Both the position numbers and the translations under genes were made by a program. 10,809 nucleotides of DNA, taken from assembly GCA_045112425.1 (NCBI GenBank), contig JBGUHV010000261.1, positions 1 through 10,809 on the forward strand. The letters are read 5' to 3'. The stretch comes from CAG-103 sp045112425 (GTDB lineage Bacteria > Bacillota > Clostridia > Oscillospirales > Oscillospiraceae). Under the pieces are notes generated by a model, which did no database searches, was not told the origin of the DNA, and worked only from the letters and a program-made list of their open reading frames with translations. Below, piece after piece: positions 5,438 through 10,809 of the stretch. The stretch's first letter is position 1. Every line of letters begins with the position of its first letter.

Positions 5438-7551
5438 CAGAGCACCTCCGTTTCCTCGAGCTTCTCCTCCACAAAGGCGTTGACGCCCATAAACGGGCGG
5501 CGCACCACAAGGCCGATGATCAGCCCCAGCACACCGAAGAGCCCGAGCTCGAGCAGATCCACCAGAAGATCCTGCCGATACACGCCGCAGATTGCCTCGC
5601 GCATGGCGTTGATCGCATAGGGAAAGGGGAAAAAGCGGTAGATCTTCTCAAAAATCGGCGGCAGAATCTCGATCGGATACGATCCGCTCGAGCCGGCGAT
5701 CTGCAGCACCATGACCACCACCACGATGGCCTTGCCGATATCGCCGAAGGAGAGCGTGAGCGAATAAATGAGCAGCACAAACACCATGCTTGTGACCGCA
5801 GCCGAGAGCCAGAGCAGCCACGGCTGCGCGGCCTGCACGCCCAGCAGGTGCAGATCGCCCAGAACGATGACCGCCGCCTGAATCTGCCCGAGGAGGAAAA
5901 ACAGCAGAAACCGCCCAAAAAAGCGCTCGGACTCCCGCGTGCCGGGAAACCGGTTCTCATCGGTCTGCACCTTGAGGATGGAAACCAGAATGACGCCGCC
6001 GACCCAGATGGCGAGCACGGAATAAAACGGGGTCATGGCCGTGCCGTAGCTGTTGACGGCATAGATCTCCTCCGTCGAGACGTCCACGAGCGCAGAAAAC
6101 AGATCGCCGTAGCGATCCGCCTCCCCGCCGAAGAGGCCGACGAGCGCGCGCACACGCGACGGCGCATCGAGCTCCTCCAGCCCGGCCGAAAAATTACCGA
6201 GCGCCTTCGCCGCGCCGCGGAGCAGCTGCTCCAGATCGCCGAGGGAGCGCTCGACGCCCGAGAGCGTCTGCGCGGCGCTGTCGGCAACCGGACCAAGATC
6301 CCCGCCGAGATCGCCGAGCGCGGAGAGCATCGGCTCTGTCTGCGCGAGAACGGCATCCAGCTCGGCAAAAAAGGCGTCAAAATCCCGGCGCAGCTCGCCG
6401 CTGACAAGATCGCGCATCTGCCCGGCCTGCACACTCCACGAGGCGGCGAGCGTGGACAAGCCGCTCAGATCCGCATCCGGCGCGCGCAGCGCCTGCAGTG
6501 CCTCACGGATGGACTCTGCGCGCGACACAAGGCCGTCGAGCCGGGAGAGCGCCAGCTCCGCGCCGGGCAGCGCGCTCTCGGCCGGAAACAGGGCGCGCAG
6601 CGCGCGCAGATGCGCCTCCACGGATGAAGCTGCCTCAAAAGCGCGGTCAAGCCGCGCGTTCAGCTCGGCGCGCGGCAGAGCCGCCCCCTGCTCCAGCGCA
6701 GCGAGCACATCGGAGAGAGCCGCGAGCTTTTCCGCCGATGCATCCAGCCCTGCCTCGGCCGTGTCCGCCGCCGAAGCGGCGCCAGCTCTCGCGCGCGCAA
6801 TCCGCGAGGCCGCGACATCGAGCGCACCGCCATTTACCTCCGGCAGACTCAGCTGCCCGCCGGCATCGAGCAGCGAGCACAGCTGCGCCGTGCCGTCTCG
6901 CGCAGCGCTGATCGCATCGGCATACTGCCCCAACTCTGACTGCAGGCGGCTGAGCTCCTGCGCGGCGAGCGCGGCGGCGTCGGCCTCGGTGAGCGCCTGA
7001 TCGACCTGCCCGCCCTTGCGAAACACCATGCTCAGCAGTGTGCGAAGATAGGTCTGATTGATCGTCTCCTGCAGGGTAGAGGCCGCCGTCTGCGTGATCT
7101 TGGAGGCGACAGCGTTTTTCTTGCCGTTTTCGTAATATGTGAGCGCGGGCTCGTCGGCGGAGAGCGCCGATGAAAGATCATACATGCGCGCGGTAAAATC
7201 CTCAGAAAAAATGATGGCCGCGTAATAGTCGCCGCGCTTTGCGCCCTCGATGGCTTCCTCCGGCGAGGCGGGAAACTCCCAGCGGATGCTCCGGCTCTCG
7301 CGCAGCGTGTCCATCACCTCCTCGGCCTTGTTGACCGCCGCGCCCTCCGGGGAGCGATACCCCGCGTCGCGCGACGCCACGGCGATGGCGATGTTTCCCG
7401 TGCCGCCGTAGGGATCCCAGTTGGCGTAGATATTGAACCAGGCATAGAGTGCCGGAAGGATACACACAGCGAGCACTATGACAAAGGCAAAAAACTGCCG
7501 CACCACCGCGCGCAGATCCGCGCGGAAAATGTTCCAAATCATGGGCTTCAT
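5437..7551 (-). CDS. YhgE/Pip-family membrane protein (paralogue A)
   Basis: 704 aa, the first large gene of the operon and collinear with the 712-aa paralogue. It has a membrane helix at about 19-38 with ALYAWFNIYANWDPY (34-48), GDYYAAIIFSEDF (107-119) and TYYENGKKNAVASKIT (138-153). A roughly 350-residue Ala/Leu-rich coiled-coil-like extracellular region follows. The C-terminal membrane domain begins at MTPFYSVLAIWVG (506-518), with helices at about 507-526, 545-565, 578-600, 604-623 and 664-684, and contains SYPIEILPPIFEKIY (624-638) and YAINAMRE (645-652). The middle regions of the two paralogues differ much more than the ends. The ATG at 7551 has AAAGGAAGGG directly before it; Met4 (7542) is an alternative start with comfortable spacing. 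A TetR gene lies 154 nt upstream, as with yhgD-yhgE in B. subtilis. Confidence 0.9.
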   Translation of the reverse strand: MKPMIWNIFRADLRAVVRQFFAFVIVLAVCILPALYAWFNIYANWDPYGGTGNIAIAVASRDAGYRSPEGAAVNKAEEVMDTLRESRSIRWEFPASPEEAIEGAKRGDYYAAIIFSEDFTARMYDLSSALSADEPALTYYENGKKNAVASKITQTAASTLQETINQTYLRTLLSMVFRKGGQVDQALTEADAAALAAQELSRLQSELGQYADAISAARDGTAQLCSLLDAGGQLSLPEVNGGALDVAASRIARARAGAASAADTAEAGLDASAEKLAALSDVLAALEQGAALPRAELNARLDRAFEAASSVEAHLRALRALFPAESALPGAELALSRLDGLVSRAESIREALQALRAPDADLSGLSTLAASWSVQAGQMRDLVSGELRRDFDAFFAELDAVLAQTEPMLSALGDLGGDLGPVADSAAQTLSGVERSLGDLEQLLRGAAKALGNFSAGLEELDAPSRVRALVGLFGGEADRYGDLFSALVDVSTEEIYAVNSYGTAMTPFYSVLAIWVGGVILVSILKVQTDENRFPGTRESERFFGRFLLFFLLGQIQAAVIVLGDLHLLGVQAAQPWLLWLSAAVTSMVFVLLIYSLTLSFGDIGKAIVVVVMVLQIAGSSGSYPIEILPPIFEKIYRFFPFPYAINAMREAICGVYRQDLLVDLLELGLFGVLGLIIGLVVRRPFMGVNAFVEEKLEETEVL

Positions 7552-7572
7552 CCCTTCCTTTCTTCGGAAAAT

Positions 7573-7606
7573 GCTCGAAGGATCGTCGCGAGACGATCCT
7601 TCGAGC
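7573..7606. repeat. Perfect 15-bp hairpin in the leader of the YhgE operon
   Basis: GCTCGAAGGATCGTC (7573-7587) is the exact reverse complement of GACGATCCTTCGAGC (7592-7606), with a 4-nt loop. In the minus-strand RNA it would end 21 nt before the YhgE ATG and is followed by ATTTTCC. It could be a weak terminator of the TetR transcript, an attenuator, or an RNA-processing or stability element. Confidence 0.8.
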
Positions 7607-7621
7607 GAGTAGAGGATGGAG

Positions 7622-7655
7622 AGAAAACGTCTTTGGGGGGAGCCGGACGTTTTCT
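7622..7655 (-). repeat. 10-bp inverted repeat, terminator-like on the minus strand
   Basis: AGAAAACGTC (7622-7631) pairs exactly with GACGTTTTCT (7646-7655) around a 14-nt loop that is C-rich (six consecutive Cs) on the minus strand. The minus-strand arm ends in TTTTCTCTCC, so it may terminate part of the TetR transcript. Confidence 0.65.
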
Positions 7656-7661
7656 ATTGCA

Positions 7662-7701
7662 GATCGTACCACGCCGGATGGCCCCGGCACAAGGTACAAT
7701 C
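7662..7701. promoter_or_regulatory. Nested inverted repeat after the TetR gene: possible operator/promoter or RNA stem
   Basis: The outer arms GATCGTACC (7662-7670) and GGTACAATC (7693-7701) pair over 9 positions with one G-U. The inner arms GCCGG (7673-7677) and CCGGC (7684-7688) are perfect. On the minus strand a weak promoter can be drawn over the same bases: TTGTGC (7692-7687), 18 nt, TACGAT (7668-7663). This places the inner palindrome in the -35/-10 spacer, a usual place for a TetR-type operator. Both readings are tentative. Confidence 0.45.
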
Positions 7702-7705
7702 TCAG

Positions 7706-8284
7706 TCACTCGTCCTCTTTTTGCGCATCTTCGGACATTTTCGCATGCGCGCATAGCACCTGATGCACAAAGGGCTCGGTCAGCGCGCTGAGCCGGTCAA
7801 CCTCGCTGTCCACGTCCGCGTCCATCTGGTTCCAGAGGAAGCGCAGGAAGAAGCCGAGAAACGCATAGCAGCAATAGTCTGCCAGCTCATGCAGCTCCTC
7901 CTCGCTGACACACCGGCTCTCCGGCCGGGCGGAGAGATTGGCATAGAACACATCATATGTTCCGCCGAAGACCTGCCACTCGAGCCGGTCGCGCGAGATG
8001 GAGTTAAAAAGATGATAGACGAGCTTCTTTTCCTTCTTCATTCGGTGCAGCAGCTGCTTGACAGACGCCTGCCACTGCTGCTCGGAGCTTTTGGCATAGG
8101 GCTCGAGCATGCGCACCAGCCAGTGGTCGAGCAGGTCGTAAATATCCGAAAAATGATAATAAAACGTGTTGGGGCTGATTTCACAGTGCCGCGCGAGCGC
8201 GGTGACCGTGATCTTATCAAACGGCATCTCCCGGAGCATCTGCTCAAAATGCTCCATGATCGCATTTTCCGTGAACTGCTGCAT
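7706..8284 (-). CDS. TetR-family transcriptional regulator
   Basis: 192 aa DNA-binding repressor. The N-terminal helix-turn-helix spans about 24-45: ITVTALARHCEISPNTFYYHF, with the recognition-helix end NTFYYHF and the following SDIYDLLDHW typical of TetR proteins. The C-terminal half is helical, with an aromatic segment YAFLGFFLRFLWNQMDAD expected in the ligand/dimer domain, and recalls the TetR C-terminal domains of DhaS/YhgD-like regulators. The start at 8284 is chosen because AAAGGAG lies 7 nt upstream and the helix begins straight after; the same frame runs 30 codons further up into promoter DNA. It is followed on the same strand by the YhgE operon, so it probably controls that operon and itself. 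The inducer cannot be told from the sequence. Confidence 0.92.
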   Translation of the reverse strand: MQQFTENAIMEHFEQMLREMPFDKITVTALARHCEISPNTFYYHFSDIYDLLDHWLVRMLEPYAKSSEQQWQASVKQLLHRMKKEKKLVYHLFNSISRDRLEWQVFGGTYDVFYANLSARPESRCVSEEELHELADYCCYAFLGFFLRFLWNQMDADVDSEVDRLSALTEPFVHQVLCAHAKMSEDAQKEDE

Positions 8285-8291
8285 AAGCAGA

Positions 8292-8298
8292 CTCCTTT
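8292..8298 (-). promoter_or_regulatory. Ribosome binding site that fixes the TetR start
   Basis: The minus strand reads AAAGGAG, 7 nt before ATG at 8284. This supports the 192-aa protein over the 222-aa reading that starts at 8374. Confidence 0.8.
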
Positions 8299-8317
8299 CC
8301 GAAACAGTTTTTGATTT

Positions 8318-8332
8318 TGTAATAATATCACA
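8318..8332. promoter_or_regulatory. Candidate TetR autoregulatory operator
   Basis: The 15-bp sequence TGTAATAATATCACA is a near-perfect palindrome (TGTAATA, centre A, TATCACA; 6 of 7 half-site positions match). It lies about 34 nt upstream of the TetR start and covers TATTAT, the best -10 candidate for this gene on the minus strand; the matching -35 is only a T-run. Size and place suit a TetR-family operator, but no second copy was found before the YhgE genes. Confidence 0.45.
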
Positions 8333-8443
8333 CACGCGGCAAAGAAAAAACGGACACATCGCGCAGCCTGTCACGTTTTTGGGCAGGCGCGGCAGATTCC
8401 CAAAGGTTCAGAATTTTTTCAGGGATAGTCCGCCGCTCCCTCT

Positions 8444-8471
8444 TTGCAATTGGCGCAAGTTGGTATATAAT
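8444..8471 (+). promoter_or_regulatory. Promoter of the ispE-deacetylase unit
   Basis: TTGCAA (8444-8449), 16 nt, TATAAT (8466-8471). A second perfect TATAAT follows at 8475-8480, with TTGGCG (8450-8455) 19 nt before it, so alternative start points are possible. The transcript leader would be about 40 nt. Confidence 0.75.
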
Positions 8472-8519
8472 ACGTATAATGACGATCATCCATGCCGCAG
8501 CATGGTTTTGGAGGAACGC

Positions 8520-9392
8520 ATGAAAGTCATTTACACCAAGGCCTATGCAAAACTGAATCTGTCGCTGGACGTGCTCTCCAAGCGGCCGGACGGGTATCAC
8601 GATCTGTGCATGGTGATGCAGAGCGTGGAGCACCACGACGACGTGAGCATTCTCCTGAACATGGAGGGGCAGTTTTACGCCCAGTCCGACCGGCGCTATC
8701 TGCCGAACGACGAGCGAAACATCGCGCTCAAGGCGGCGCGGCTCTTTCTCGAGGAGACGGGGCACGCGGACATGGGCGCGAGCGTCCGTCTGCGCAAGCG
8801 CATCCCCGTGTGCGCCGGGCTCGGCGGCGGCTCCTCGGACGCGGCAGCCGTGCTGCGCGCGCTCAACGAGCACTTTGACCATCCCCTCTCCTGCCGGGAG
8901 CTCGAGCAGCTCGGCATGAAGCTCGGCATGGACGTGCCCTACTGCATCGCCGGCGGCACCGTGCTCGCCGAGGGGCGCGGCGAGGTGCTCACCCCGCTCA
9001 CGCCGATGCCGGAGACGGACGTGGTGATCTGCAAGCCGGATTTCCCGATCTCGACGCCGGAGCTTTTCAGCCGAATCGACAGCCGCTCCAGCCGCTGCCG
9101 CCCGGACACGGCGGGTATTCTGCTCGCGCTCGAGCGCGTCGACGTGAAGGGGCTCAGCCAGCGCATGTTCAACGTGTTTGAGGACGTGCTCGACCGGCGG
9201 GCCAACGACATTAACAGCATCAAGAGCATGCTGCTCGGCTTCGGCGCTTACGGCGCAGCCATGAGCGGCACGGGCTCGGCGGTCTTCGCGCTCTTCCCCG
9301 ACGCGGAGAAGGCCAGGTGGGCGGCGGACAGTCTCCGCCCCCTGCACCGGGAGACCTATGTGACCAAAACAATCCCCAGACTGGAAGTTTAA
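8520..9392 (+). CDS. ispE: 4-diphosphocytidyl-2-C-methyl-D-erythritol kinase
   Basis: 290 aa GHMP-family kinase that phosphorylates CDP-methylerythritol at the 2-hydroxyl with ATP, a step of the MEP pathway to IPP and DMAPP in the cytosol. YAKLNLSLDV (9-18) carries the conserved Lys11 and Asn13, and RPDGYHDL (22-29) is the substrate-side signature. PVCAGLGGGSSDAAA (96-110) is the ATP-binding glycine loop. GMDVPYC (136-142) contains the catalytic base Asp138. MSGTGSAVFALF (248-259) is the C-terminal GHMP motif. Length is typical. The ATG at 8520 is chosen because GGAGG lies 5 nt upstream; an in-frame ATG six codons earlier would bury that site. The gene is divergent from tetR and followed after 36 nt by the deacetylase-like gene. 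Confidence 0.96.
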   Translation: MKVIYTKAYAKLNLSLDVLSKRPDGYHDLCMVMQSVEHHDDVSILLNMEGQFYAQSDRRYLPNDERNIALKAARLFLEETGHADMGASVRLRKRIPVCAGLGGGSSDAAAVLRALNEHFDHPLSCRELEQLGMKLGMDVPYCIAGGTVLAEGRGEVLTPLTPMPETDVVICKPDFPISTPELFSRIDSRSSRCRPDTAGILLALERVDVKGLSQRMFNVFEDVLDRRANDINSIKSMLLGFGAYGAAMSGTGSAVFALFPDAEKARWAADSLRPLHRETYVTKTIPRLEV

Positions 9393-9415
9393 GAAGAAGA
9401 ATCGGAAGAAAACGC

Positions 9416-9421
9416 AGGAGG
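9416..9421 (+). promoter_or_regulatory. Ribosome binding site that fixes a GTG start
   Basis: AGGAGG, then 7 nt, then GTG at 9429-9431. The first in-frame ATG is ten codons later, inside the membrane anchor region, and has no such site. Confidence 0.8.
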
Positions 9422-9428
9422 AAGAAAC

Positions 9429-10736
9429 GTGCAGCAATACATTTCCCGCAGGTTCATCATGTTTTTCATGATTCTGGTTGCGGTGCTCGCCCTGATCTTC
9501 GGGCTGGTGCACTACGCGCTGGACAACAAGGGCGGCGACAGCGCCGCAAACACCCCCGTCGAAGAGGGCTCCGTGGATCTGGCGGATCAGACGCCGGAGC
9601 CGACCGCGACGCCGAGCGCGAAGGATCCCTACGACGCGGTGAAGAATTACTGGTCCGAGAGCCAGCTCACGCAGGCCTGGGGCCCGGATCAGGTGGTGGA
9701 GCACCTGTTCTTCCACCCGATCATCGCCTACCCGAAGTACGCGTTCTATGAAAGCGGCGCGTCCGAGTCGCAGCGGCTCGGTCTGGACGACTGGATGGTC
9801 ACGGTGGATGAATACAACAAGATCCTCCAGAGCGTCTATGACCGCGGATACATCCTCGTCGCGATGGAGGACGTCTGGAGCGAGGTGACCGACGAGAGCG
9901 GCACGCACATGGTGCGCAACACCCTCATGCTCCCCGAGGGAAAAAAGCCGCTGATCATCTCCTTTGACGACGTGAACTACTATCCCTACATGCTCGAGGA
10001 GGGCTTCACCTCCAAGCTCGTCGTGGGCGACGACGGGGAAATCTGGGCCGAGTGCACCGATCCCTACACGAAGGAGGTCTTCCTGACGAAGGACCTCGAC
10101 GCAACGCCGATTCTCGACCAGTTCGTGTATCAGCATCCGGACTTCTCGCTCAACGGCGCGAAGGCGATCTTCTCGCTCACGGGCTATGAGGGCATCCTCG
10201 GCTACCGCACGCAGATTGACTCCGAGATCCCCGCCGGCACGGAGCAGGAGTATGAGGCCAACCGGCAGAAGGAGATCGAGGCGGTCAAGCCCGTCATCGA
10301 GCGCCTGAAGGAGACCGGCTGGACCTTCGGCAGCCACACCTGGGGCCACATCAACCTCGCCGCGGCGAGCACCGATCTCGGCTGGGTGCAGAAGGACACT
10401 GAGAAGTGGCTCGACGAGGTCGGCTCGCTCGTGGGCCCGACGACCATCCTCTTCTACCCCCACGGCGCACGCCCGGACGGCGACGACTGGCACACCACCG
10501 GCCCGAAGATGCAGTATCTGCACAGCAAGGGCTTCCGCGTGTTCGCGAGCGTGGGCATCAACTCCTTCTCCTATATCAAGCAGGACATCTCCGCCGTCAT
10601 CTGCGACCGTCTCCACCCCGACGGAACGACGCTGCGCAGCGGCGCGTGCATCGCAGAGTACAGCAAGTTCTATGATACGTATGAGATCTTCGACCCGATC
10701 CGGCCGGATCTGGGAAATACCTGGCCCACGTCGTAA
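9429..10736 (+). CDS. Membrane-anchored polysaccharide-deacetylase-like (NodB-fold) protein
   Basis: 435 aa. An N-terminal basic stretch and one membrane helix (about 9-31) are followed by a Thr/Pro/Glu-rich linker (about 38-66), so the catalytic part should lie outside the cell. NodB-type motifs: PLIISFDDVNYY (174-185), with Asp180/Asp181 as catalytic base and metal ligand, and GSHTWGHINL (301-310), with metal-ligand His303 and His307. FYPHGARPD (342-350) stands where the third motif (RxPxG) would be, but without the usual Arg before the Pro. About 115 residues separate the first two motifs, far more than in simple chitin or peptidoglycan deacetylases. Deacetylation of peptidoglycan or another surface glycan is inferred from the fold, but the substrate is unknown and reduced activity is possible. 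Probably co-transcribed with ispE. Confidence 0.85.
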   Translation: MQQYISRRFIMFFMILVAVLALIFGLVHYALDNKGGDSAANTPVEEGSVDLADQTPEPTATPSAKDPYDAVKNYWSESQLTQAWGPDQVVEHLFFHPIIAYPKYAFYESGASESQRLGLDDWMVTVDEYNKILQSVYDRGYILVAMEDVWSEVTDESGTHMVRNTLMLPEGKKPLIISFDDVNYYPYMLEEGFTSKLVVGDDGEIWAECTDPYTKEVFLTKDLDATPILDQFVYQHPDFSLNGAKAIFSLTGYEGILGYRTQIDSEIPAGTEQEYEANRQKEIEAVKPVIERLKETGWTFGSHTWGHINLAAASTDLGWVQKDTEKWLDEVGSLVGPTTILFYPHGARPDGDDWHTTGPKMQYLHSKGFRVFASVGINSFSYIKQDISAVICDRLHPDGTTLRSGACIAEYSKFYDTYEIFDPIRPDLGNTWPTS

Positions 10737-10738
10737 CG

Positions 10739-10785
10739 GGCGCGCTCCACTGCGCGGCCGGGCCACAGGCTTTGCCTGCGGCCCG
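10739..10785 (+). repeat. GCGCTCCACT motif plus strong hairpin after the deacetylase gene
   Basis: A GCGCGCTCCACTGCGCGG block starts 3-5 nt after the stop. It is followed by a stem whose arms are 10759-10770 and 10774-10785: 12 positions with one A-C mismatch and a TTT loop. No T-run follows, so it is not a classical terminator, although it may still mark the transcript end. Its layout matches part of the atpB-atpE spacer read on the minus strand. The remaining 24 nt to the window end hold nothing recognisable. Confidence 0.6.
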
Positions 10786-10809
10786 ACAGCTCCGTATCCG
10801 CTTCCCCGT

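Noticed and set aside
8328..10766. 812-codon open frame on the minus strand
   Set aside because: It runs antisense through ispE and the deacetylase-like gene, both of which have clear family motifs and ribosome sites. Its translation is Arg/Val/His/Glu-rich low-complexity, typical of an antisense frame in GC-rich DNA.

Overview
GC-rich window (roughly 60% or more by eye) that reads as chromosomal DNA of an anaerobic, high-GC Bacillota (Clostridia-type) bacterium. The basis is YhgE/Pip-family membrane proteins with a TetR regulator beside them, strong AGGAGG-type ribosome sites, TTG and GTG starts, and the gene families present. The genus cannot be fixed from the sequence. No rRNA, tRNA, CRISPR array, transposase or phage gene was seen.

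Layout. Positions 1-2096, minus strand: the 5' half of an F-type ATP synthase operon. Reading leftward it is a near-consensus promoter, atpI, atpB (subunit a), a 223-nt spacer packed with inverted repeats, atpE (subunit c), a b-type stator gene, and the first 21 codons of a second b-type gene cut by the window edge. The order I-a-c-b-b and the c-subunit signature resemble the cyanobacterial/chloroplast arrangement. Positions 2130-2762, minus: a small two-helix membrane protein of unknown function with its own terminator. Positions 2913-7551, minus: two YhgE/Pip-type membrane proteins (712 and 704 aa) separated by a 129-aa two-helix protein. The three genes overlap by 4 and 1 nt, so they are probably translationally coupled. 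Positions 7552-7705: a leader with three consecutive inverted repeats. Positions 7706-8284, minus: a TetR-type regulator, the likely controller of the YhgE operon. Positions 8285-8519: a divergent promoter region. Positions 8520-10736, plus: ispE (isoprenoid biosynthesis), then a membrane-anchored polysaccharide-deacetylase-like protein. Positions 10737-10809: a strong hairpin that resembles part of the atpB-atpE spacer.

How the parts fit. The atp genes build the membrane Fo sector and stator, and the c-subunit residues point to proton rather than sodium coupling. The TetR-YhgE-small protein-YhgE block looks like a self-contained, regulated envelope system, probably a heteromeric membrane complex. 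It is the least explained part of the window. IspE supplies precursors for undecaprenyl and other isoprenoids, and the following NodB-like protein probably acts on cell-surface glycans; their adjacency suggests co-transcription rather than a proven shared pathway. No spacer longer than 300 nt lacks a gene.
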